Assembly: GCA_000436535.1 (NCBI GenBank)
Contig: FR886345.1
Location: 17,389-28,623 of the forward strand
DNA: 11,235 bases
DNA from: Eubacterium sp. CAG:252
Lineage (GTDB): Bacteria; Bacillota; Clostridia; Lachnospirales; Lachnospiraceae
Reading direction: 5' to 3'
In this document: piece by piece, positions 1 through 6,545 of the stretch
Layout of the letters: each line of letters opens with the position of its first letter
How positions within the stretch are numbered: the stretch's first letter is position 1
Notes under the pieces: generated by a model
What the model was told of the DNA's origin: nothing
Database searches by the model: none
Seen by the model: only the letters and a program-made list of their open reading frames with translations
Program-made: the position numbers and the translations under genes

Positions 1-1
1 G

Positions 2-595
2 ATAGGCATACCACCTCTTCTTAGTACTATATTTTTTCCGGATATGCTGATTGAATTTAATAAGGAATATCCTGATATTCCATTTGAATTATTTGAATAC
101 GGCTCTATACGTGCCGCCAATATGGTTATGGAAGGAAAGCTTGACCTTGCACTTGTAAATATGCATTTTTATGAGATAGATAAGCTTAACTCTTACAAGC
201 TGATGACTGACAAGCTTGTATTCTGTGTATCAAAAGAACATCCGCTTGCGAAGTGCCGTGAGGTCACTATAGATATGATTAAGGATGAACCTGTTATTAT
301 GTATAACACTGACTCCGTACAGAATGAAACACTTGATGCTGCTTTTAAGCGCATAAACACTAACCCTAACACAATACTGCACGCAAGCCAGCTATTTACT
401 ATAAGAAACTTTGTATGCAACAACCTGGGTGGGGCTTTTCTTTATGCCTCACTGCTTCGCAACCTGCCCGGTGTAACTGGTCTTCCAATAAGCCCTGCCA
501 TAACACAGGATATAGGACTTATCTGGAAAAAAGGCAGTTACACGACCGACAGTGCTGAAAAGTTTATTAACTATGCTAAGAATAGAAGCTTCTGA
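2..595 (+). CDS. LysR-type transcriptional regulator, C-terminal part (5' end outside window)
   Basis: This is the effector-binding half of a LysR-family regulator. The reading frame is open from base 2, where it begins IGIPPLLSTIFFPDML, the typical first strand of the LysR substrate-binding domain (PF03466). The next segment, EFNKEYPDIPFELFEYGS, is also characteristic. The DNA-binding winged helix-turn-helix and linker helix lie off the left edge, so about 100 residues are missing. About 197 residues are visible, including a mid-domain LDLALVN strand and the VFCVSKEHPLA strand. Such proteins bind a small metabolite and control nearby genes, often a divergently transcribed one that would also lie to the left. 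The effector cannot be read from sequence. The gene ends 3 bp before the convergent GNAT gene, with no room for a separate terminator. Confidence 0.88.
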   Translation: MGIPPLLSTIFFPDMLIEFNKEYPDIPFELFEYGSIRAANMVMEGKLDLALVNMHFYEIDKLNSYKLMTDKLVFCVSKEHPLAKCREVTIDMIKDEPVIMYNTDSVQNETLDAAFKRINTNPNTILHASQLFTIRNFVCNNLGGAFLYASLLRNLPGVTGLPISPAITQDIGLIWKKGSYTTDSAEKFINYAKNRSF

Positions 596-598
596 TAA

Positions 599-1132
599 TT
601 AACCTAATTTTTCATAGGCTATTCTTTCAGAGCCGTCTTTTACATGAATAATTCCGCACCTCTTAAAGCCATTCTTTTCTATGACGTGCTGCATTATTTT
701 ATTATCATTGTGGGTATCTATTCTAAGATGCTTTATCTTCTGTTCACAGAATTGCACCGCCATGGTAAGTACACCATGTACCTGTCCATCGCCTGCAACT
801 CTGTGGATAGTTCCATATGTATCTCCTGATAACCAGCTTCCATCCTCTATAACATTATATGTGGCATCCTCTCCCATCTTAAAGAAAAATACTCCATGAA
901 CTCTGCTGTTTTTATTATCTGTACCCTCTGTCTGCTGTTCTTTATCTGCTTCCTCTATCACATAAAGATTACCAGCAGCTATATCATTATCTATGATTTC
1001 TCTTGATGGATTGTTATTTTTCCACTGATTAGGATTGCCATTCTCTGCCATGAATTTTCTTGCAAATGCGTATATTTCGCATATTCTTTCTTTATCACTA
1101 TCAACTGCATGTCTTATTGTATATTGGTTCAT
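599..1132 (-). CDS. GNAT-family N-acetyltransferase
   Basis: Predicted 177-residue acetyl-CoA-dependent acyltransferase of the GNAT fold, a normal length for the family. The C-terminal half carries the recognisable part: LRIDTHNDNKIMQHVIEKNGF at residues 136-156, then GIIHVKDGSERIAYEK, as in many clostridial GNAT proteins annotated only by fold. The acetyl-CoA pyrophosphate loop, normally Q/RxxGxG/A, reads GDGQVHGVL (115-122) and is degenerate. Residues 62-78 are a charged, low-complexity loop between strands. The ATG at 1132 has a GAGG ribosome site 6 nt upstream and a good promoter at 1164-1191, so it is transcribed alone. The 3' end faces the LysR gene with a 3-bp gap. The substrate is unknown. 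Confidence 0.85.
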   Translation of the reverse strand: MNQYTIRHAVDSDKERICEIYAFARKFMAENGNPNQWKNNNPSREIIDNDIAAGNLYVIEEADKEQQTEGTDNKNSRVHGVFFFKMGEDATYNVIEDGSWLSGDTYGTIHRVAGDGQVHGVLTMAVQFCEQKIKHLRIDTHNDNKIMQHVIEKNGFKRCGIIHVKDGSERIAYEKLG

Positions 1133-1163
1133 AATAATCCTCGTTTCTGCACACGTTTTTTCG

Positions 1164-1191
1164 CTTATATTCTTTGCGTATTTTATGTAAA
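1164..1191 (-). promoter_or_regulatory. Predicted sigma-A promoter of the GNAT gene
   Basis: On the - strand, TTTACA (1191-1186) is separated by 16 bp from TATAAG (1169-1164). Each hexamer has five of six consensus bases. The predicted start, near 1157, leaves a leader of about 25 nt before the ATG at 1132. This places the folded element at 1227-1356 outside the GNAT leader. Confidence 0.6.
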
Positions 1192-1226
1192 TTAATATCA
1201 GTCAGTGACAGACATTAACATCTGAC

Positions 1227-1356
1227 AATACTACCCAATATTCTCATATCGTGGAGCTATCATCCCACTTTTATGCGAATATCAGGGCGGGGCACATGGT
1301 CATTTACCCAACTATGAGCAAGCTCATATGGGTTCAGATATTTTGACCCTAGTATT
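1227..1356 (-). ncRNA. Structured intergenic element, predicted three-way junction RNA of unknown class
   Basis: Read on the - strand, the 130-nt segment closes with a perfect 7-bp stem (AATACTA at 1356-1350 with TAGTATT at 1233-1227). Arm 1 (1348-1298) stacks GGTCA/TGACC, an internal loop, ACCCA/TGGGT, a 2-nt bulge and TATGAG/CTCATA capped by a CTTG tetraloop. Arm 2 (1286-1234) has a 10-bp stem, CCTGATATTC with GAATATTGGG including two G-U pairs, then CATA/TATG and GTGG/CCAC around a 10-nt loop. The G-U pairs would be A/C mismatches on the other strand, which favours - strand transcription. The G+C-rich 11-nt joiner (1297-1287) contrasts with AT-rich surroundings. I do not recognise the class. 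It could be a stand-alone RNA, a 3' UTR of the permease-dehydrogenase mRNA, or a dispersed repeat. Confidence 0.55.
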
Positions 1357-1358
1357 TT

Positions 1359-1387
1359 ATTTTATCTTATAATCTATAATCAGGCAA
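1359..1387 (-). promoter_or_regulatory. Possible promoter in front of the three-way-junction element
   Basis: On the - strand TTGCCT (1387-1382) lies 17 bp from TAAAAT (1364-1359), matching four and five of six consensus bases. The start would fall near 1354-1350, at or just inside the first strand of the closing stem at 1356-1350. It would support a separate transcript, but the closing stem would then be partly untranscribed, so the call is weak. Confidence 0.3.
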
Positions 1388-1397
1388 CTTTAAAATA

Positions 1398-1443
1398 AAG
1401 TACCCTGATATTATCCCAGATACAAGATAATACCAAAGTACTT
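1398..1443 (-). terminator. Long hairpin downstream of the permease-dehydrogenase gene, possible terminator
   Basis: On the - strand an uninterrupted 18-bp stem forms between AAGTACTTTGGTATTATC (1443-1426) and GATAATATCAGGGTACTT (1415-1398), with a 10-nt loop. Three of the pairs are G-U, which makes the stem continuous only on this strand. It starts 95 nt after the stop codon and is followed by TATTTT. The stem is AT-rich and the U-tract interrupted, so it may stabilise the 3' end rather than terminate strongly. Confidence 0.5.
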
Positions 1444-1476
1444 ATATTTTATGAAACCACCTATTACATATCTTTT

Positions 1477-1507
1477 CAATATTAACATAAGATATTTTAT
1501 AATATTG
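1477..1507. repeat. 8-bp inverted repeat just downstream of the fusion gene
   Basis: CAATATTA (1477-1484) and TAATATTG (1500-1507) are perfect inverted copies 15 bp apart, 30 bp beyond the fusion-gene stop codon. The arms are almost pure A+T, so a short palindrome could arise by chance. It is listed because it is the fourth inverted repeat in this gene-free stretch. Confidence 0.35.
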
Positions 1508-1537
1508 ACTTCAGACATATTTTTACATCAACACCCA

Positions 1538-4198
1538 TTACATCGCCTTCTTATATATATCAGCAATCTCCTCCTGTGAGAATACAACCGGATTATTGGC
1601 TATGCTTGCTGCTGATACCTTCATACAGTTTTCAGCCATCCAAGGAATATCCTTTTCTTCTATTCCAAGGTCTGTAAGTGTACAGCTAAGGTCAAGATTC
1701 TTAAGCAGTGTCCTGATTTTAGGTGCAAGGTCTTCTGCTGTTAATCCGCCAAATATTCTTGCAAGCTTTGCAAACTTGAAGTGGTTGCCTATATAAGAGG
1801 CTTCTATAACCGCAGGAGTAAGTGCTGCAAGTCCCTTACCATGGACTATATCCTTAAAACCGCTTGCAGGATGTTCCATACCATGTGCAAGTGTTACACC
1901 TGCTGTATTAATAACCATTCCGCCTATAGTACTTGCAAGTGTTATCTTCTCCCAGCCTGCCTTGTTGCTTCTGCCCTTGTATACATCAACAAGATTTTCT
2001 GCTATAAGTTCAATAGCATATAAGCTTAATGCATCTGTAAATGGCTGTGCTATCCTTGAAGTATACGCCTCTATACAGTGACACAGCGCATCAAAACCAA
2101 CTGAGGCAAGTACATGCTTTGGCATAGTCATCATACACTCTGGGTCTACGATTGACACCTTTGCAACGATTGCATTACATCTGAGTGACTTCTTATCACC
2201 ATTTTCAGGATTAGTAAGAACTGCAAAGCCATTGCCTTCTGAACCTGTACCACAGGTTGTAGGTATAAGTATCAATGGAAGTGCCTTATCACTGGCTTTC
2301 TTACCAAATATATAATCACTTACATCGCCTTCATTAAGTGCAAGGAACGCTATAGCCTTTGCACAATCCATTATACTTCCGCCACCTATTGCAACAACTA
2401 CATCGCATCCATTTTTCTTTGCATATGCTGCACCTTCTGCTGCTGTTGTTGTAAGAGGATTCTGCTGTACTTTATCAAAAAGTGCTGTTTCTATGCCGGC
2501 AGCCTTAAGACTGTCATTGACTTTATCGTATAATCCTGACTTCTTTGCACTGCTTCGTCCTGTAACGATAAGCGCTTTCTTACCATATGGCTTTGTAAGC
2601 TCTCCAACCTTTCTTACCTTTCCAGAACCGAATACTATATTGACTGGAAGGAAATAGTTAAATGCCATAGGTGCATCAAATCTGTCATCATCCTCCTCAG
2701 ACATAACAAGGCTGATAGCTGCCTTTACCTCTTCTTCTCTGTCCTTTGCAGCCTCTTCCTCAACTATCTCATCATCTATGATAACATCAACATGTGATGC
2801 AAATTTTTCCTTATACTTAATCTTACATATAACAAAGAATATACCGCCAAGCAGTGCCCAGCCGCCTGCCATAGCCCATTCCTGCCATGCAAGTGTACTT
2901 CCTGAACCCGGTATTATATACATGGCAACCATTGCACCTGACATAAGAACTGCCATAATACCTACTGGAAGATAATGTTTAACCTTGTAAGGTCTTTTCA
3001 TATCAGGCTGTGTCTTTCTTAATATTATGAAAGAAAGTGAAACCATACAATATGCAAGACAGCATCCGAAGTTACCTGCATCAACTATCCATACAAGCAT
3101 CTTACGTCCTGCAAGTGGTGCAAGTACTGATAATGCACCTATAAGATATAATGCATTTACAGGTGTCTTGTGCTTAGGATGAAGCTTTGCAAATGTTTTT
3201 GGTATCATATATGACTCAGCCATTGAATACATAGCACGGCTTCCACCTATAAGAAATGAATTCCAGCTTGTTATGATACCACACATACCACCAACGATAA
3301 GCACCTTTGACATAATACTGCTGTTAAATGCTTTAGCCATGGCATCAGCTGTTACAAGTCCAGAACCCTCCACAGATGCTGCAATCTCTGGTGCGCTCAT
3401 TACATAACCAACACCAAATATTATAAGTCCATAGAAAGCAACTGCAAGAACGATAGAAAGTATCATTATCTTGCCTATCTTTTTAAGAGGAACATTTATC
3501 TCCTCTGCTGCCTGTGGTATAACATCAAAACCTATAAAGAAGAATGGTGTTGTAACAGCAACCTTTAATATAGTCTTAAATACTTCACCTGTTGTACCGC
3601 CAACAAACATCTGTCCATCAAAGTTAGATGCATCACCTGTTATGGCAGAAGCGACAACTAAGAGTATTCCGACACCACCTATGATAACTGTAAGCACTGT
3701 CTGTAACACCGCTGCTGTCTTAGCACCTTTGATATTGATATATGTAATAAATATAGCTACAAGTATGGCAACTGCAAGCCATGATGCATATATATCAAAA
3801 CCTGCTACTGTATACAGATAACCCTGTAAGAACTTTGGATATATATATGTAATAATAGTAGGAAGCGCACATGCCTCAAAACATACAACACTGACATATC
3901 CTAATATAATTGCCCATGTACATATATAAGAACCTATTGGTCCCATTGCTTTATAACTAAATACGTGTTCGCCTCCGCACTGTGGCATCGCTGCAGTAAG
4001 CTCAGCGTATGTAAGTCCTACGAAAAATACCATCACACCACCGATGGCAAAACCTATAGCGGCACCAGCTACACCGCCTCTTTCTATCCAGTCACCGGTT
4101 GATACAACCCAGCCCCAGCCAATCATGGCTCCGAATGCTATTACAAGTATATCCCATGCACTGAATACTTTATCAAATTCCGATTTTTTTCCAGCCAT
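1538..4198 (-). CDS. Fusion protein: APC-family amino acid permease + iron-containing alcohol dehydrogenase
   Basis: A single 886-residue ORF joins two normally separate proteins. Residues ~14-462 are an APC-superfamily permease (AA_permease_2 type) with about 12 hydrophobic segments and the first-helix glycine motif GAMIGWGW (23-30). Residues ~463-510 are a very acidic linker (EIVEEEAAKDREEE, SEEDDDRFD). Residues 511-886 are a full-length group III iron alcohol dehydrogenase with the dinucleotide motif GGGS (605-608), GTGSE (650-654), metal ligands D703, H707, H772 and H786 by analogy with FucO, and the conserved second histidine H776. The topology puts the enzyme in the cytoplasm, so an imported amino acid and its aldehyde product would be handled side by side. 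I chose the ATG at 4198, with AAAGGA 8 nt upstream, over the in-frame ATG at 4228, which lacks a well-placed site. There is no ribosome site at the internal Met511. Substrate unknown. Confidence 0.9.
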   Translation of the reverse strand: MAGKKSEFDKVFSAWDILVIAFGAMIGWGWVVSTGDWIERGGVAGAAIGFAIGGVMVFFVGLTYAELTAAMPQCGGEHVFSYKAMGPIGSYICTWAIILGYVSVVCFEACALPTIITYIYPKFLQGYLYTVAGFDIYASWLAVAILVAIFITYINIKGAKTAAVLQTVLTVIIGGVGILLVVASAITGDASNFDGQMFVGGTTGEVFKTILKVAVTTPFFFIGFDVIPQAAEEINVPLKKIGKIMILSIVLAVAFYGLIIFGVGYVMSAPEIAASVEGSGLVTADAMAKAFNSSIMSKVLIVGGMCGIITSWNSFLIGGSRAMYSMAESYMIPKTFAKLHPKHKTPVNALYLIGALSVLAPLAGRKMLVWIVDAGNFGCCLAYCMVSLSFIILRKTQPDMKRPYKVKHYLPVGIMAVLMSGAMVAMYIIPGSGSTLAWQEWAMAGGWALLGGIFFVICKIKYKEKFASHVDVIIDDEIVEEEAAKDREEEVKAAISLVMSEEDDDRFDAPMAFNYFLPVNIVFGSGKVRKVGELTKPYGKKALIVTGRSSAKKSGLYDKVNDSLKAAGIETALFDKVQQNPLTTTAAEGAAYAKKNGCDVVVAIGGGSIMDCAKAIAFLALNEGDVSDYIFGKKASDKALPLILIPTTCGTGSEGNGFAVLTNPENGDKKSLRCNAIVAKVSIVDPECMMTMPKHVLASVGFDALCHCIEAYTSRIAQPFTDALSLYAIELIAENLVDVYKGRSNKAGWEKITLASTIGGMVINTAGVTLAHGMEHPASGFKDIVHGKGLAALTPAVIEASYIGNHFKFAKLARIFGGLTAEDLAPKIRTLLKNLDLSCTLTDLGIEEKDIPWMAENCMKVSAASIANNPVVFSQEEIADIYKKAM

Positions 4199-4285
4199 AT
4201 TATCAGTCCTTTCATCTAACATTTTCATATAACATATATTTAATCCTGCACCACCATTTATATCTATCCGCCATAACTCTTTTTA

Positions 4286-4333
4286 TCAGGTCAGATGCTT
4301 ATAAAAGCATAAGTCTCTGCAGCATCCGCCTGA
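4286..4333 (-). promoter_or_regulatory. Nested leader hairpin with two alternative pairings, upstream of the fusion gene
   Basis: On the - strand TCAGG (4333-4329) pairs with CCTGA (4290-4286), and GATGCT (4326-4321) with AGCATC (4299-4294). Inside the loop a second segment, ATGCTT, can pair instead with AAGCAT across a 4-nt loop, so the AGCAT strand has two exclusive partners. The hairpin lies between the upstream operon's terminator and the fusion gene start at 4198. It matches no riboswitch consensus I know. The function is inferred from position and the competing pairings only. Confidence 0.35.
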
Positions 4334-4335
4334 AT

Positions 4336-4385
4336 AAAAAAAATGCCAGCAATCCATAGGCATTACGCCTCTGGATTACCAGCAC
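4336..4385 (-). terminator. Intrinsic terminator of the aminotransferase/kinase-like operon
   Basis: On the - strand GTGCTGGTAATCC (4385-4373) pairs over 13 positions, including G-U pairs, with GGATTGCTGGCAT (4355-4343). An inner AGGC/GCCT stem adds to it, and eight T residues follow (4343-4336). It starts 50 nt after the stop codon of the kinase-like gene. This is a textbook rho-independent terminator and it separates that operon from the permease-dehydrogenase gene. Confidence 0.88.
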
Positions 4386-4434
4386 CTTTGCCAGTTGAAT
4401 ATATTCGCGATGTAAACAATATTTTATTAATAAC

Positions 4435-5028
4435 TTAGTTTTCAAATCTTAAGTCTATCATCTGCAATATGTACTTTGCAGTTTTCTCAAGACCCAGCAC
4501 ACTTGAGTCAATCATCATATCTCTCATGCTGCAATCTCTCATATCACCATTCGTCATATAGTTATATCTTGAGCTTAACATTCTGTCGTTATACTTCACA
4601 AGCTCTGCTGCTTCATCATAACTTACGCCCTTTTTCTCCATAACATACTCAACTCTTTTTTCAAATGGTGCATATATAAATACATTAAGACAATCTTTTC
4701 TGTCTTTTAATATGTAATTACTACAACGTCCGATGATAACACAAGAAGACTTTTCGGCGAACTTATTGATAACCTCAAACTGTTCATATATTACCCTGTT
4801 TGTAAGATTGGCATATCTTGGGCCAAAGTTAGTATCGAATTCATACTTGACATTTTCTCCTGAATCCGCTTTTTCTACTAACTCCCTGTCAACTCCTATC
4901 TGCTCAACAACCTTATCTATTAAGTCCCTGTCATAATATTCAACGCCTAAAGACTTTGCTATCATCTTGCCGATTTCAATTCCACCGCTGGCATACTCAC
5001 ATCCAACTGTTACAACAAAATGTTTCAT
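4435..5028 (-). CDS. Cytidylate-kinase-like family protein
   Basis: A 197-residue protein of the cytidylate-kinase-like family (PF13189), a P-loop NTPase group common in Firmicutes with no settled role. Visible marks are the N-terminal strand plus loop VVTVGCEYASGGIEIGK (5-21), the following AKSLGVEYYDRDLID, the central strand VIIGRCSNYIL (97-107), and a C-terminal LGLEKTAKYIL helix. The phosphate loop has CEYASGG where relatives usually have REFGSGG. The start is the ATG at 5028, because AAAGGAG lies 8 nt upstream. The ATG two codons earlier (5034) is only 2 nt from that site. It begins 18 nt after the aminotransferase stop, so the two are co-transcribed, and a strong terminator follows. A nucleotide or small-molecule kinase role is inference. 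Confidence 0.82.
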   Translation of the reverse strand: MKHFVVTVGCEYASGGIEIGKMIAKSLGVEYYDRDLIDKVVEQIGVDRELVEKADSGENVKYEFDTNFGPRYANLTNRVIYEQFEVINKFAEKSSCVIIGRCSNYILKDRKDCLNVFIYAPFEKRVEYVMEKKGVSYDEAAELVKYNDRMLSSRYNYMTNGDMRDCSMRDMMIDSSVLGLEKTAKYILQMIDLRFEN

Positions 5029-5046
5029 CTGCATCGCTCCTTTTAT

Positions 5047-6264
5047 TTACTTGCTAAGACTTTCAACTGTTTCCTTAATAATCTCATAAGCCTTGTCACA
5101 TTCTTCTTCTGATACGATAAGTGGTGGTACCATACGGATTATGTGTGCTCCTATTGCTGTTATTAACATATGTCTGTCGAAGCAGCCATGCTTTACATCG
5201 ACACCGCTTATAGTATCATCGAATTCAACACCGACTAAAAGTCCCTGATGTCTTACTTCCTTAACATGTGGAAGTGTTTCTAACTTTGCACTGAAGTAAT
5301 CTCCCATCTTCTTTGCATTTCCAGCTAAATCCCTGTCAAGAAGTTCATTAACCTCTGCAAGTGCTGCTGCACATGATACTGGATGACCACCGAAGGTTGT
5401 TCCGTGTGAGCCCGGAGTAAATGCCTTTGCAACCTCTTCCGTAGCACATATAGCACCGATTGGCATTCCACCGCCAAGACCCTTTGCCATAGATACGATA
5501 TCAGGCTTAATTCCATAATTCATATAAGACATTACAGCACCTGTTCTGCACCATCCTGTCTGAACCTCATCAATAAGAAGAAGCATATCATGTTCATCGC
5601 AGAACTTTCTTAATCCTGTCATAAACTCTTTAGTAGCTGGATGAACACCGCCTTCGCCCTGTACCGGTTCAATCATAATAGCGATTGTATTCTCTGTGCA
5701 TGCATCCTCAAAAGCTTTAAGGTCATTGTATGGTGCATATGAGAAACCATATGTCATAGGACCAAAACCAACCTGACAAGCATTACCCGGCTGACCTGTT
5801 GCTGACATAGCACCAAATGTTCTTCCATGGAAACCATCCTTTGCTGTTACAATGTGGTATCTGTTAGGACCATACTTTTCAACGCCATACTTACGTGCCA
5901 TCTTAATCATCGCTTCATTAGCTTCTGTTCCTGAATTCTGATAGAATATCTTATCCATTCCTATTGTTGTACATACCTTTTCAGCAAGTAATGCCTGTGG
6001 GATTGTATATGGATAATTAAATGTATGCATTATATCTGAAACCTGATCTTTTACAGCAGCTACAACCTTTTCATTACAGCTTCCTGCATTGTTAACGGCA
6101 ATACCTGCATAAAAGTCAAGGTATGGTGTCTTATTTTCATCATAGAGATACATATCTTTGGCTGTTTCCGCAAGAAAGTCAAAACGCTCATATGTTTCAA
6201 TCATATACTTATTTACTTTATCCTTAATGTCCTGTGCTGTTAAACCTGTGTCCTGTAACTTCAT
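5047..6264 (-). CDS. Class-III PLP-dependent aminotransferase (acetylornithine/ornithine/4-aminobutyrate family)
   Basis: A 405-residue cytoplasmic aminotransferase of PLP fold type I, subgroup III, which moves an amino group, usually from a terminal (omega) carbon, to a 2-oxo acid. Marks are the phosphate-binding NSGTEANE (110-117), FHGRTFGAMSATGQ (145-158), EPVQGEGGV, the cofactor-ring aspartate in LLIDEVQTG (D232), the Schiff-base lysine in SMAKGLGGGMPIGA (K261) and GTTFGGHP. The length is normal. The closest pattern is ArgD-like, but no arginine genes are nearby. Instead it is paired with a kinase-like gene and followed by a permease-alcohol dehydrogenase fusion, which fits catabolism of an omega-amino acid. 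The start is the ATG at 6264, with AAAGGAG 6 nt upstream; the in-frame ATG at 6285 precedes that site. Confidence 0.9.
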   Translation of the reverse strand: MKLQDTGLTAQDIKDKVNKYMIETYERFDFLAETAKDMYLYDENKTPYLDFYAGIAVNNAGSCNEKVVAAVKDQVSDIMHTFNYPYTIPQALLAEKVCTTIGMDKIFYQNSGTEANEAMIKMARKYGVEKYGPNRYHIVTAKDGFHGRTFGAMSATGQPGNACQVGFGPMTYGFSYAPYNDLKAFEDACTENTIAIMIEPVQGEGGVHPATKEFMTGLRKFCDEHDMLLLIDEVQTGWCRTGAVMSYMNYGIKPDIVSMAKGLGGGMPIGAICATEEVAKAFTPGSHGTTFGGHPVSCAAALAEVNELLDRDLAGNAKKMGDYFSAKLETLPHVKEVRHQGLLVGVEFDDTISGVDVKHGCFDRHMLITAIGAHIIRMVPPLIVSEEECDKAYEIIKETVESLSK

Positions 6265-6280
6265 AACTGACTCCTTTCTG

Positions 6281-6298
6281 CGCACACCCTCCTGTGCG
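6281..6298 (-). promoter_or_regulatory. Hairpin presenting GGAGGG in its loop, next to the aminotransferase ribosome site
   Basis: On the - strand CGCACA (6298-6293) pairs with TGTGCG (6286-6281) around the loop GGAGGG. This Shine-Dalgarno-like loop lies about 10 nt upstream of the real AAAGGAG site. No start codon is well placed for it, so it may be a protein or RNA contact or a ribosome standby site. The function is inferred. Confidence 0.4.
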
Positions 6299-6332
6299 TA
6301 TCCAAAAATATTTTCTGCAACCTTTTATGCAG

Positions 6333-6360
6333 CTTATAATGACGAAAATAAAAAAGGCAA
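6333..6360 (-). promoter_or_regulatory. Possible proximal promoter of the aminotransferase operon
   Basis: On the - strand TTGCCT (6360-6355) and TATAAG (6338-6333) are 16 bp apart, with four and five of six consensus bases. The -35 element overlaps the arm and T-tract of the terminator at 6345-6401. A start near 6326 would give a leader of about 60 nt containing the GGAGGG-loop hairpin. Confidence 0.4.
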
Positions 6361-6401
6361 AGGGCGCACAACCAACAGATTGTAACGGCTCCTTTGCCTT
6401 T
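6345..6401 (-). terminator. Intrinsic terminator between the hydrolase remnant and the aminotransferase
   Basis: On the - strand a perfect 11-bp stem AAAGGCAAAGG (6401-6391) with CCTTTGCCTTT (6363-6353) is followed by TTTATTTT. The loop contains a further 6-bp hairpin, ACAATC/GGTTGT. It can end transcripts coming from the phosphotransferase and hydrolase remnant. It also lies inside the leader if the distal promoter at 6433-6461 is used, where it would act as an attenuator. Confidence 0.85.
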
Positions 6402-6432
6402 GATTAATTCGTTCTATTTATTTGACACTGAT

Positions 6433-6461
6433 AAATTAACACATAATATAGCCTATGTCAA
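6433..6461 (-). promoter_or_regulatory. Predicted distal promoter upstream of the terminator
   Basis: On the - strand a perfect TTGACA (6461-6456) is 17 bp from TAATTT (6438-6433), which is preceded by an extended TGT. The start would lie near 6426, only about 25 nt before the terminator stem. Any transcript is therefore either a short RNA of roughly 80 nt or a read-through leader of the aminotransferase operon. Confidence 0.5.
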
Positions 6462-6545
6462 CAATAACTTTAAAAATTTTTCAACAAAATTGTAATTTTT
6501 TCACTTTTTTGTTCTTTGGTTTATATTGCATATACTTTTCTTGAG

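Noticed and set aside
1261..1349. Open stretch on the - strand reading GSKYLNPYELAHSWVNDHV and onward to a TGA, inside the three-way-junction element
   Set aside because: It has no start codon, no ribosome site and only about 29 codons. The inverted-repeat structure explains the sequence better than a peptide.
1227..1356. Riboswitch controlling the GNAT gene
   Set aside because: A good promoter lies between the element and the gene (1164-1191), so the element is not in the GNAT leader. No known aptamer consensus was recognised.
2660..2700. Separate start for the alcohol dehydrogenase at internal Met511, making two genes instead of a fusion
   Set aside because: The frame is continuous through the linker. 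The AGGAGG nearby is 23 nt from that ATG, too far for a ribosome site.
4286..4333. Glycine or other known riboswitch in front of the fusion gene
   Set aside because: I could not find the conserved cores of the glycine, lysine, SAM, TPP, purine, fluoride or THF classes, nor a T-box motif. Only the hairpin is supported.
5047..6264. Assigning argD (acetylornithine aminotransferase) outright
   Set aside because: The motifs are ArgD-like but shared across class-III aminotransferases. No arginine genes are adjacent and the context points to catabolism, so no symbol was given.
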